DNA of 17,797 bases from CAYRTV01 sp964505785. GTDB taxonomy: Bacteria > Acidobacteriota > Aminicenantia > Aminicenantales > Aminicenantaceae. The stretch's first letter is position 1. Every line of letters begins with the position of its first letter. Of this stretch, positions 1 to 6,148 are shown piece after piece. The position numbers and the translations under genes are program-made. Below the pieces are notes generated by a model, which made no database searches, had not been told where the DNA came from, and worked only from the letters and a program-made list of their open reading frames with translations. The stretch is from positions 1-17,797 of the forward strand of contig CAZDJZ010000037.1 in the NCBI GenBank assembly GCA_964505785.1. The letters run 5' to 3'.

Positions 1-154
1 TTCAAAAATTTTATTTTTTAAAATGAGTTTACGATGGCTCACTTTATAAATCAAAATTGCGAACAAGATTGTACACTAGCCTGAAAATTGGGAACCTGCG
101 GTTTATGATGGAAAAGTGAAATATTTTCAAGTCAGAGTTTTTAGGTAGAAAGTG

Positions 155-661
155 TTACGACGATTTTTTCTTCTTTTTCAATGCTTTCCCTTTAAACAAG
201 GGAAGAGTTAAAGGGGGTAAATTCATACGGAACGTTATGTTATTTACATATTCACGAAAATATGGCCATGTATTTATTGGGAGATTTGCATTCTTAAAAA
301 CTTCAAAAAATTCTTCGGAAAACTTCTTTTCTGTAAAAAAAACCAATTTATAATTTGCATTTATTTTAAGAAGGTTTTTTTTGGAATCTTTATCACTTAC
401 TTTTAATTCGTATTTATGAATTACTATTGATTTTTCTTCATCGATCTTTTCTAAAACAGCGCTAGTGTTGATATTAACACTCGACTTTTCAGCAAGATGT
501 TCCGAATTTAAATAAAAATTTCCTTTTATTAAAAATAGCTCTTGGAGTTCCATTCCGTTTATAATGGAATTATATTCTTCACGAGACAATTTTTTCTTCT
601 CGGAAGAATCCTCATTATGCGGCAATGTTCTGCTCCTCTTTTCTCGATAGCCGTAACTCAT
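155..661 (-). CDS. SecB-like chaperone of a toxin-antitoxin-chaperone module
   Basis: This is a 168-residue SecB-family protein. The segment before the C-terminus, INTWPYFREYV (residues 129-139) followed by RMNLPPLTLPLF (145-156), matches the P-Y-x-R-E / (F/L)PPLxL block of SecB and SecB-like proteins. The preceding part (LQELFLIKGNFY, EEKSIVIHKYELKV, NANYKLVFFT) reads as the strands of the SecB fold. The C-terminus is a lysine run (ALKKKKKSS), not the acidic zinc tail of export SecB. In TAC modules such as M. tuberculosis HigB1-HigA1-Rv1957, such a chaperone folds and protects the antitoxin; I infer the same role here because the gene is last in an operon after a HicA toxin and HicB antitoxin. 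The ATG at 661 has an AGGAAA ribosome site 5-6 bases upstream and overlaps the antitoxin gene by 47 bp. Met37 (near 553) is an alternative start that would remove a charged N-terminus. Base composition is very AT-rich. Confidence 0.85.
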   Translation of the reverse strand: MSYGYREKRSRTLPHNEDSSEKKKLSREEYNSIINGMELQELFLIKGNFYLNSEHLAEKSSVNINTSAVLEKIDEEKSIVIHKYELKVSDKDSKKNLLKINANYKLVFFTEKKFSEEFFEVFKNANLPINTWPYFREYVNNITFRMNLPPLTLPLFKGKALKKKKKSS

Positions 662-1133
662 CGTATTTCCTGTTCACGCTTTTTGGCATCGCAGGAGTGA
701 TCTGTTTCCATGTTTTTTCCCAAAATTCTTCAAAGCATTTATAAACCAGTTCACCTATAGAATAAATTTGGAAATTTTTTGATAGAAGAAACACTAAATA
801 TTGATTCAAGCTAATTTCATTTTCTTTTGCGGCATAATATAGTTCTTTATGCAATAGATTGGGCATTCTTATCAAAATCTCTCCTCTAAAATCTTTCTCA
901 TTCGATTCAGGTTCTGGAATTGGAATTCCTTTTTCAATAAATTCTTCAAAATATTCCTTTTTATTTTCTTCTAATTCTTTAAGAGCCACTTCAGTGGATT
1001 CTCCATATCCAATAAATGCATATCTTCCAAGTTCCGGTATTGATGCTTCGTAACCTCCACCTAACTTTTTCGGTATGGATTGAAGCTCAATTTTATAATT
1101 TAATTTCATGTAATAATTTATGTCTTTTTTCAC
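615..1133 (-). CDS. hicB: HicB-family antitoxin with ribbon-helix-helix domain and aromatic C-terminal tail
   Basis: This is a 172-residue HicB-type antitoxin. Residues 9-60 (YKIELQSIPKKLGGGYEASI, then GYGESTEVALKELEENKKEY) are the degenerate RNase H-like HicB domain that binds the toxin. Residues 84-119 (GEILIRMPNLLHKELYYAAK, then EISLNQYLVFLLSK) are a ribbon-helix-helix DNA-binding domain, typical of the HicB class that represses its own operon. Typical HicB proteins end shortly after this; here about 52 more residues follow, with a hydrophobic and aromatic cluster (YKCFEEFWEKTW, 131-142). By analogy with HigA1 of M. tuberculosis, this tail could be a chaperone-addiction (ChAD) segment recognised by the downstream SecB-like protein; that is inference. 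The start is GTG at 1133, decided by a strong AGGAGG five bases upstream; an in-frame ATG at 1109 has no such site. The GTG overlaps the toxin stop (GTGA), indicating translational coupling. Confidence 0.88.
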   Translation of the reverse strand: MKKDINYYMKLNYKIELQSIPKKLGGGYEASIPELGRYAFIGYGESTEVALKELEENKKEYFEEFIEKGIPIPEPESNEKDFRGEILIRMPNLLHKELYYAAKENEISLNQYLVFLLSKNFQIYSIGELVYKCFEEFWEKTWKQITPAMPKSVNRKYDELRLSRKEEQNIAA

Positions 1134-1453
1134 TCTTTCCTCCTTTTTTCCATATATTCAACAATTTCGATCATATGTAAAATTCTTTTGATATAATTAC
1201 CTATAACCTTTCGCCCATCTTTAATAGGGACTATAAACGACCCATCGATAGCAACTCTTCTGTCCTTTGGGATACTGTTCTGTGAAACAGCGTTCTGGAA
1301 TTCAAGCAATCTAGAATCTGTAATTTTTAGATGTGATCCTCGTTTCATTTCAGATTTTTCAAATATATTATCAATAACAGTTTCGACATCTCTTCTTTTT
1401 GCTTCTATAGGTTTTTTTTCTTTCCACTCTTGAATAATATCTTTGTAACTCAT
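1130..1453 (-). CDS. hicA: HicA-type mRNA interferase toxin
   Basis: This is a 107-residue toxin candidate and the first gene of the operon. The KRGSHLKI block (residues 38-45) contains the G-S-H signature of HicA, with His41 as the expected catalytic residue. It is followed by GSFIVPIKDGRKVIGNYIKRIL (71-92 region), corresponding to the HicA pattern of a basic strand, an IP-containing strand and a final helix. It is longer than the common ~60-80-residue HicA because of an N-terminal helix (YKDIIQEWKEKKPIEAKRRDVE), a layout I recall for a longer HicA subtype. HicA proteins have a dsRBD-like fold and cleave mRNA independently of the ribosome; the antitoxin masks the active His. Its stop overlaps the GTG start of hicB. 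The ATG at 1453 is preceded by a modest AGGT. The adjacent antitoxin type supports the call. Confidence 0.8.
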   Translation of the reverse strand: MSYKDIIQEWKEKKPIEAKRRDVETVIDNIFEKSEMKRGSHLKITDSRLLEFQNAVSQNSIPKDRRVAIDGSFIVPIKDGRKVIGNYIKRILHMIEIVEYMEKRRKE

Positions 1454-1467
1454 ATGTTACCTAATTT

Positions 1468-1507
1468 TGATATTAAATACAATATCACTATCATATTATA
1501 AATGCAA
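1468..1507 (-). promoter_or_regulatory. Candidate TAC promoter with overlapping palindromic operator
   Basis: On the minus strand, TTGCAT (complement of 1502-1507) and TATTGT (complement of 1479-1484) are spaced 17 bases apart and could serve as -35 and -10. The -10 lies inside a perfect inverted repeat, TGATATT (1468-1474) and AATATCA (1481-1487), with a further TATCA half site at 1490-1494. An operator over the -10 box fits autorepression by the ribbon-helix-helix HicB. A second possible -10 (TATAAT, complement of 1495-1500) has no good -35. The sites are AT-rich, so chance matches are possible. Confidence 0.45.
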
Positions 1508-1550
1508 CAATCTTTTAATCCCTGTTTTATCTTAAAAGAAAAATAATTGA

Positions 1551-1644
1551 AAAAATTGTGTCGACTTTTGTGACGTGTTTACTGCCATTTTGTGCATAAT
1601 ATTGCTATAAACTGCTATAATGCTGATTTTCAGAAAAATTGTGT
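1551..1644. repeat. Short direct repeats between toxin operon and tRNA gene
   Basis: The 11-mer AAAAATTGTGT occurs at 1551-1561 and again at 1634-1644. Between them, TGCTATAA occurs twice in tandem near 1603-1620. Such repeats just beyond a tRNA 3' end could be remnants of an integration-site arm region, but the sequence is AT-rich and no integrase gene is visible in the window. Confidence 0.3.
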
Positions 1645-1685
1645 AAATGACTCATTTTCCAGAGGTAATAGGGGTAATAAAAGTA

Positions 1686-1758
1686 CGCGCCTGGCAGGAT
1701 TCGAACCTGCGACCTTCGGTTCCGGAGACCGACACTCTATCCACTGAGCTACAGGCGC
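1686..1758 (-). tRNA. tRNA-Arg (anticodon CCG)
   Basis: The minus strand folds as a full cloverleaf of 73 nt. The acceptor stem GCGCCTG pairs with CAGGCGC. The D-arm is GCTC...GAGT, and the anticodon stem TCGGT/ACCGA encloses the loop CTCCGGA (anticodon CCG, reading CGG). The T-arm GCAGG-TTCGAAT-CCTGC is complete. The discriminator base is G and the 3' CCA is not encoded, so CCA must be added by a nucleotidyltransferase. The AT-rich toxin-antitoxin-chaperone operon starts about 230 bp beyond the 3' end. Confidence 0.96.
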
Positions 1759-1790
1759 ATATTCTGACTGAAAGTCAGCGAAGGAATATT

Positions 1791-1819
1791 AATATAACCC
1801 AATCACTGAATTATTTCAA
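1791..1819 (-). promoter_or_regulatory. sigma70-type promoter of the tRNA-Arg gene
   Basis: On the minus strand, TTGAAA (complement of 1814-1819) and TATATT (complement of 1791-1796) are separated by exactly 17 bases. They sit about 33 bases before the tRNA 5' end. A perfect CTGACT/AGTCAG inverted repeat (1764-1778) lies between the expected start of transcription and the mature tRNA and may form a hairpin in the 5' leader. Confidence 0.65.
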
Positions 1820-1829
1820 CGGAATTATC

Positions 1830-1854
1830 CCGGCCCCGCGTCTAAACCGGCCGG
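1830..1854. repeat. GC-rich inverted repeat after the CxxC-protein gene
   Basis: CCGGCC near 1830 and GGCCGG near 1849 can pair around a loop of about 13 bases, just past the stop of the gene ending at 1868. It could terminate that operon, but no run of T follows on the minus strand, so a terminator role is uncertain. Confidence 0.3.
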
Positions 1855-1867
1855 TGGATCTCTCAGG

Positions 1868-2314
1868 TTAATGAATCCTTTTCAATATTGCGTCTGCTGT
1901 TTTTCCTGATAGAGGAAAAAGGTAAATTTCAAGCGTTTGTTCTCCGCCCTCAATAACCAGAATGCAGCTTTCTTGTTTTTCCAGGCCGGAAAAAAATAAC
2001 GGGGCATCAACGACCACCGGAAAATCAATTAGGTTGGCTTCGCTGAATCCTCTCAGTTTTTTCTGCATAATCTTGGTTAAAACAGCACGGTCTTTCCGTC
2101 CCGATGGAATGGTAAGGATCCCCATGCAATGATCTTTACGGAATTGTTCCGGCAGACTGTGACAAAAATTCACAAATGATTCCAAGCAGGAAAAGCACAT
2201 AAAATCATCAAAATCGATAATAAAAACCAGGTTGATCTCTCTTGGACTATTTTCAGATACAATGGGAAGAACGGTTATCATGGTGAGAATGAAAATGATC
2301 GGGATGGATTTCAT
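1868..2314 (-). CDS. Small exported protein with CFSC motif, possibly thioredoxin-like
   Basis: This 148-residue protein has an N-terminal hydrophobic segment (IPIIFILTMITVLPIV, residues 4-19) that looks like a signal peptide or anchor. It is followed by a strand-like stretch (INLVFIIDFDDF) leading into CFSC (Cys40, Cys43). A strand followed by CxxC and a helix (LESFVNFCHSL) is how thioredoxin-fold redox sites look, and a later FPVVVDAPLFF resembles a thioredoxin strand with a cis-proline-like position. Overall similarity is weak, so the fold is inference. Two more Cys (51 and 63) follow. The gene starts 10 bp after the beta-propeller stop, and the same operon encodes two secreted peptides with four Cys each. 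An oxidoreductase acting on those peptides is plausible but unproven. There is no strong ribosome site; coupling to the upstream gene may drive translation. Confidence 0.6.
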   Translation of the reverse strand: MKSIPIIFILTMITVLPIVSENSPREINLVFIIDFDDFMCFSCLESFVNFCHSLPEQFRKDHCMGILTIPSGRKDRAVLTKIMQKKLRGFSEANLIDFPVVVDAPLFFSGLEKQESCILVIEGGEQTLEIYLFPLSGKTADAILKRIH

Positions 2315-2324
2315 GGATGCACCA

Positions 2325-3278
2325 TCACTTAAAAGTCATCAGATATTTCTTTATGGTTACACCGGCATTCCCGCGGGCATAGAGGTGATTATTCGAGTCT
2401 ATATGAATGCAGTGGCTGGTTTCAGGCAGTGTCACAGTTCCAAGCAGCTCACCGGAAGGACTCAAAATATAAATATCCCGCCGCGGATTTTTGGATAAAT
2501 CCCCTCCCAATACATAAATCCGGCCCTGAGCATCCCGGTCCAGACTGAGAAAAACAATTTCCGTCGGGACCGTTACGCTGTCGACTTTTTCCTTTTCCAC
2601 CCGTTTTTTTCCCACTAAAGACGTAGACCAAATCTTTTTTCCTTCGGAGTTGAATTTATCAATCCGGTCCTGAAAATTATAGGCCATGTAAATATTTCCT
2701 TCCTGGTCCATGTCGAAACTCACTGCATCCAAAAGCATAATCCGTCCGGAATCCCAGTAAATAAAGCTGGATATTAATTCCCCTTCAGAATCAATAAACT
2801 GCATCTCGCCGACGGAATGCATGGACGCCGGAATCACAGCGATTCTGTCATCGGATATGACTTTAAAATCCGTAATAGGATTACGGAAGGGAATGATCTT
2901 TACAAATTCAAGTCCATCCCGCTCGAACTTGTGAATACCATTGAGATATTGGTCCATTACATAGATATAATCATCGGTCACTTCCAGAGACCGGGGGGCA
3001 AGAAATTCCCCCGGTCCCTGGCCTTTTCTTCCCTGCTTTTTTATAAGCTCTCCCTGAGCTGAAAAATGCTTGATGCTGTAATCCATCGTATCAGTCACAT
3101 AAAAGCCTTCACCTGGAACCGCTTCGATGTCTACCCACATAAAAAGAGTGTCATCGTTCAGACTTCCAACTGAAAGGACTTCTTCCAGATCAACCTGCAT
3201 TTTATTCTCTGCTGAAAGCAGCATTCCTGCGGACAGCATTACAGCCGCTAAAGAAAGAACCGGCCGGATTTTTTTCAT
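2325..3278 (-). CDS. Exported six-bladed beta-propeller protein
   Basis: This 317-residue protein has an N-terminal signal peptide (MKKIRPVLSLAAVMLSAGML then LSAEN) without a clear lipobox. The body has repeated propeller strands: DIEAVPGEGFYVTDT, SIKHFSAQGELIKKQG, DDYIYVMDQYLNGIHKF, DQEGNIYMAYNFQDRIDKF, DAQGRIYVLGG and DSNNHLYARG. The GRKGQGPGEFLAPRSLEV block is characteristic of the extracytoplasmic six-bladed beta-propeller family (NHL/TolB-like). No catalytic residues are apparent; such proteins are usually thought to bind ligands or partners. A longer reading frame begins at TTG (3293), but the ATG at 3278 has GGGGAG seven bases upstream and begins exactly at the signal peptide, so I chose it. 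The gene lies between two small Cys-rich peptide genes upstream and the CxxC protein downstream, apparently as one operon. A similar pairing of small exported peptides with such propellers is known in Bacteroidetes (NVEALA-type peptides). Confidence 0.82.
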   Translation of the reverse strand: MKKIRPVLSLAAVMLSAGMLLSAENKMQVDLEEVLSVGSLNDDTLFMWVDIEAVPGEGFYVTDTMDYSIKHFSAQGELIKKQGRKGQGPGEFLAPRSLEVTDDYIYVMDQYLNGIHKFERDGLEFVKIIPFRNPITDFKVISDDRIAVIPASMHSVGEMQFIDSEGELISSFIYWDSGRIMLLDAVSFDMDQEGNIYMAYNFQDRIDKFNSEGKKIWSTSLVGKKRVEKEKVDSVTVPTEIVFLSLDRDAQGRIYVLGGDLSKNPRRDIYILSPSGELLGTVTLPETSHCIHIDSNNHLYARGNAGVTIKKYLMTFK

Positions 3279-3296
3279 TTTACATCTCCCCAATAG

Positions 3297-3503
3297 TTAT
3301 TTGACAAACGGTTCAACATACTTTTTACAGAAGAGATAGCCCAACGCACACTGGGATTTCCCCGTCATAAGGATCATCATTATGGGATCATTGACACAAT
3401 TGCGGTAAGCATCCTCACAGGGTCCGGCATGCAAGACAGGCGTAAGAGCACACATGCAGACAACTGCAGCTAAAGCAATGGCTGTTCCTTTGATCAATTT
3501 CAT
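3297..3503 (-). CDS. Small secreted peptide with twin C-x6-C motif (peptide 1)
   Basis: This is a 68-residue precursor. Residues 1-26 form a signal peptide (MKLIKGTAIALAAVVCMCAL then TPVLHA), with likely cleavage after Ala26. The mature part of about 42 residues has four Cys at 29, 36, 52 and 59, spaced C-x6-C-x15-C-x6-C, with the second pair in CALGYLFCKKY. Between the pairs lies a hydrophobic stretch (DPIMMILMTG). The Cys of each pair are seven residues apart, which would put them on one face of a helix, so a helical hairpin held by two disulfides is plausible. It is a clear relative of the peptide encoded just upstream. The stop is 19 bp before the ATG of the beta-propeller gene, and the ATG has a purine-rich GAGGGGG site. 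Function is unknown. Confidence 0.72.
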   Translation of the reverse strand: MKLIKGTAIALAAVVCMCALTPVLHAGPCEDAYRNCVNDPIMMILMTGKSQCALGYLFCKKYVEPFVK

Positions 3504-3513
3504 TCAGACCCCC

Positions 3514-3741
3514 TCATACCTTAAGGTATTTCAGACAAAAGCTGTAGCCGTTGAGACAGCCCGTCATCATGATACCGGCTGTCAAGCCTCCGCCAAGTAA
3601 GAATGAAATAATTGCGTCGACAGTGCATTTTTCCAATGCCTTTTGACATACTTCCGACGCCTGAGCCTGCTGCGGGAAGGCCGTCAGGATCACGGCGGCA
3701 ACCAGCACAATAACCAATACCGATTTACTTTTGTTTATCAT
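3514..3741 (-). CDS. Small secreted peptide with twin C-x6-C motif (peptide 2)
   Basis: This is a 75-residue precursor. The signal peptide is MINKSKSVLVIVLVAAVILT then AFPQQAQA, with cleavage likely after QAQA. The mature part has Cys at 32, 39, 62 and 69, spaced C-x6-C-x22-C-x6-C. The second pair is in CLNGYSFCLKY, matching CALGYLFCKKY of the neighbouring peptide at C, G-Y, F-C and K-Y. The linker is hydrophobic and glycine-rich (ISFLLGGGLTAGIMMTG), so it may insert in or lie on a membrane. The frame is open ten codons further upstream, but the ATG at 3741 has AGGAG five bases upstream and starts the signal peptide directly. It is the first gene of the apparent peptide-propeller-CxxC operon and ends 10 bp before peptide 1. 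Function is not recognised. Confidence 0.72.
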   Translation of the reverse strand: MINKSKSVLVIVLVAAVILTAFPQQAQASEVCQKALEKCTVDAIISFLLGGGLTAGIMMTGCLNGYSFCLKYLKV

Positions 3742-3962
3742 ATTGTCTCCTTTCGCCCTCATCAAATGCAATTCACATGCCAGTTTCCATCCTGAGTTAA
3801 AAAATTTATATGTTATTGTTACAAAGTCATTTAATTAAATTTTAATTTATAATGCATTTATAGGAAAAGGGCCAAACTGTAAATTTTTCGATTCATTGCG
3901 GACATGAACGTTTACAGTCAATAAATTAAAAATAAACCAAAGCAGAATAATGACGCAGGCGT

Positions 3963-3987
3963 GTCAATCTGAGCACAGCGAAGGACC
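3963..3987 (+). repeat. Dispersed repeat, 'TCNTGAGC..AGCGAAGGA' family (copy 1)
   Basis: GTCAATCTGAGCACAGCG and the following AAGGACC resemble the copy at 5738-5763 (GTCATCCTGAGCGAATCGAA then GGATCT). Both lie in gaps on the same strand, one beyond each end of hutU. Next to this copy, GGTTTGCGGTTCGCGTTTTA (3998-4017) resembles the complement of the AACGCGAAACGC-rich sequence at the right edge of the window. Confidence 0.5.
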
Positions 3988-4014
3988 TTATTTTTACGGT
4001 TTGCGGTTCGCGTT

Positions 4015-5676
4015 TTACATTTTTCGCAGAATCGGGATTTTGATTCCATTTTCTTCAGCGCACGTAATAGCTTCTTCATAACCGGCATCTGCGTGCCGGA
4101 CGACTCCTAAACCGGGATCCACCGTCAACACCCTCTCTAAACGCCGTGCTGTAGATTCGTCTCCGTCTGCTACAATGACCATTCCGGCGTGGATGGACAA
4201 GCCGATCCCTACTCCGCCGCCATGGTGTACGGAGACCCAGGAGGCGCCGCATACGGCATTAAGCAGGGCATTCAAAACCGGCCAGTCCGCTATAGCATCG
4301 GAGCCGTCTTTCATTCCCTCCGTTTCTCTGTATGGTGAAGCCACTGAACCGGTGTCCAGATGATCACGTCCGATCACAACCGGAGCACTGATTTTTCCCT
4401 GCCGCACCATATTGTTGATCACATCCCCGAAGCGGGCCCGTTCCCCGTAGCCAAGCCAGCATATCCGGGAAGGCAGTCCTTGGAATTTGACTTGGTTTTG
4501 AGCTTTTCTTATCCAGCGATGCAGGGCCTCATCTTCCGGGAAAAGTTCGAGAACAGCTTCATCCGTGGCGTAAATATCTTCAGGTTTTCCACTTAAAGCC
4601 GCCCACCGGAATGGACCTTTCCCCCGGCAAAAAAGCGGCCGGATATAAAGCGGTACAAATCCCTTGAAGTCAAAAGCATTCTTCACCCCGGCTTTTTCCG
4701 CCTGCCCCCGGATATTATTGCCGTAATCAAACGTCTTCGCTCCCTGCTTCTGCAGATCCAGCATGGCCTGCACATGTACGGCAATGGATTGGTAAGCGCG
4801 TTTGATATATTCCTCCGGATTCTTTTTCCTCAGATCCAAGGCTTCCGGATAGGAGATTCCAGCAGGCACATATCCATTCAGTTCATCATGAGCCGAAGTC
4901 TGATCAGTCAAAATATCAGGGACAACGCCTCTCTCCACCAGTTCCGGATAGATATCCGCAGCGTTTCCAAGCAGGGCGATAGACAAGGGCTTTCCCTGCC
5001 GTAAAGCCTTTTCAGCCATATCCAGGGCTTCGTCCAGGTCTTCGGTCATCATATCCACATAATTTGTCTTCAGCCGCCGCTTAATGCGTTCTTTATCCAC
5101 TTCCACCACCAATGCGACGCCCTCATTCATTGTGACCGCCAGGGGCTGAGCGCCCCCCATACCGCCCAATCCGGCGGTAACCACCAGCTTTCCTTTAAGA
5201 GTTCCATTGAAATGGATTCTGGCAGCGGATGCCAGGGTTTCATATGTTCCCTGCAGGATGCCCTGAGTCCCGATATATATCCAGCTGCCGGCTGTCATTT
5301 GACCATACATGGTTAATCCCGCACTCTCCAGCCGCCGAAATTCCTCCCAGGTAGCCCACCTGGGCACAATTTGCGCGTTCACGATTAAAACCCGCGGCGC
5401 CTCGCTGTGCGTCTTAAAAACCGCCGCCGGCTTTCCAGACTGCACTAACAGGGTTTCGTCACTTTCCAATTCTTTCAGACTGGCTGCGATCGCGTGATAA
5501 CAGTCCCAATTGCGCGCGGCCTTCCCTGTTCCTCCATAGACAACCAAATCTTGGGGTTTTTCCGCAACTTCCGGGTCCAGATTATTCATCAGCATACGCA
5601 ATGCCGCTTCCTGTCCCCAGCCTTTGGTGTTTAAACGGCTGCCCCGCGGCGCCCGAATATTTGTTTTATTTATCAT
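4015..5676 (-). CDS. hutU: Urocanate hydratase (urocanase)
   Basis: EC 4.2.1.49: NAD+-dependent hydration of urocanate to imidazolonepropionate, the second step of histidine breakdown, in the cytosol. The 553-residue protein has the usual family length. Visible blocks are YGGTGKAARNWDCYHAI (47-63), the NAD-binding GLGGMGGAQPLAVTMN (169-184), DILTDQTSAHDELNGY (254-269), RPLFCRGKGPFRW (346-358), LPSRICWLGYGER (401-413; Cys406 corresponds to the catalytic Cys of Pseudomonas urocanase) and GRDHLDTGSVASPYRETEGM (436-455). The ATG at 5676 has GGGAGG five bases upstream. The frame is open to 5784, but that extension translates a dispersed repeat (residues reading RSFDSLRMT) and is not coding. No hutH, hutI or other hut gene is adjacent, so the gene stands alone here. 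Confidence 0.97.
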   Translation of the reverse strand: MINKTNIRAPRGSRLNTKGWGQEAALRMLMNNLDPEVAEKPQDLVVYGGTGKAARNWDCYHAIAASLKELESDETLLVQSGKPAAVFKTHSEAPRVLIVNAQIVPRWATWEEFRRLESAGLTMYGQMTAGSWIYIGTQGILQGTYETLASAARIHFNGTLKGKLVVTAGLGGMGGAQPLAVTMNEGVALVVEVDKERIKRRLKTNYVDMMTEDLDEALDMAEKALRQGKPLSIALLGNAADIYPELVERGVVPDILTDQTSAHDELNGYVPAGISYPEALDLRKKNPEEYIKRAYQSIAVHVQAMLDLQKQGAKTFDYGNNIRGQAEKAGVKNAFDFKGFVPLYIRPLFCRGKGPFRWAALSGKPEDIYATDEAVLELFPEDEALHRWIRKAQNQVKFQGLPSRICWLGYGERARFGDVINNMVRQGKISAPVVIGRDHLDTGSVASPYRETEGMKDGSDAIADWPVLNALLNAVCGASWVSVHHGGGVGIGLSIHAGMVIVADGDESTARRLERVLTVDPGLGVVRHADAGYEEAITCAEENGIKIPILRKM

Positions 5677-5737
5677 CTTTGCCTCCCATAAAACCTGATT
5701 ATTCACCTGCCCTATTCTTAGAAAATGACTCGCCGGA

Positions 5738-5763
5738 GTCATCCTGAGCGAATCGAAGGATCT
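5738..5763 (+). repeat. Dispersed repeat, 'CTGAGC..GAAGGATCT' family (copy 2)
   Basis: GTCATCCTGAGCGAATCGAA followed by GGATCT is a repeat type I recognise from intergenic regions of many bacterial genomes. It lies upstream of hutU and generates a false N-terminal extension in that reading frame. A related copy is at 3963-3987. Confidence 0.6.
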
Positions 5764-5779
5764 CATAGTGCTCTGCCTG

Positions 5780-5840
5780 CTCAAATGTCAGCATCATCAT
5801 ATAAGAACCGTTTCTTCGTGGCAATGTAAGATTTTCATCG
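5780..5840. repeat. Two-copy intergenic element, copy A
   Basis: The stretch starting CTCAAATGTCAGCATCAT and continuing through ATATAAGAACCGTTTCT is nearly identical to 12700-12735 (one mismatch in about 36 bases). Both copies then have a short variable part followed by a shared GTRAGATTTTCATCG. Both copies read in the same direction and lie in gene-free gaps, one upstream of hutU and one between the HD-GYP gene and prmC. Confidence 0.75.
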
Positions 5841-5951
5841 TTCCGGGCGTGTTATTCTCATGTGTCATTTATCTCCCTCATCACGAAAATAGGCCAGGTA
5901 TGTTATAGGCACATCCTGATGGCGGCGGTCCGCTATATGTTATTATTTTAG

Positions 5952-5966
5952 CCTGAACTGTTCAGG
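5952..5966. repeat. Perfect palindrome CCTGAAC-T-GTTCAGG
   Basis: A 7+7-base inverted repeat with a one-base centre. The same motif type, CCTGAAY-N-RTTCAGG, occurs at 16893-16907 (perfect), 12528-12540 (partial) and 16664-16679 (one half conserved). Confidence 0.6.
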
Positions 5967-6148
5967 TTAGGAAATTTATTCCCCGCAGTGATGTTTATAG
6001 TGCTTTTTCGAAGAATGTTAACCGGGAATCGATCGTATGAAAGGGCCATAATATTATTATACGTCTTTTGGTTAATTTTTGATTTTTGATTTTTGATTTA
6101 ATAAGATAACTTTTCACTCTTTACTCTCCACTAAACGAAGCAGTACAA

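Noticed and set aside
1647..1871. Plus-strand open frame across the tRNA region
   Set aside because: It runs antisense through a perfect tRNA-Arg cloverleaf and has no protein-like features.
2232..2498. Plus-strand open frame over the junction of the CxxC and propeller genes
   Set aside because: It is antisense to two genes with clear signal peptides and protein patterns.
5677..5784. N-terminal extension of the hutU reading frame
   Set aside because: It translates a dispersed repeat; the ATG at 5676 has a strong ribosome site and the family's normal start.
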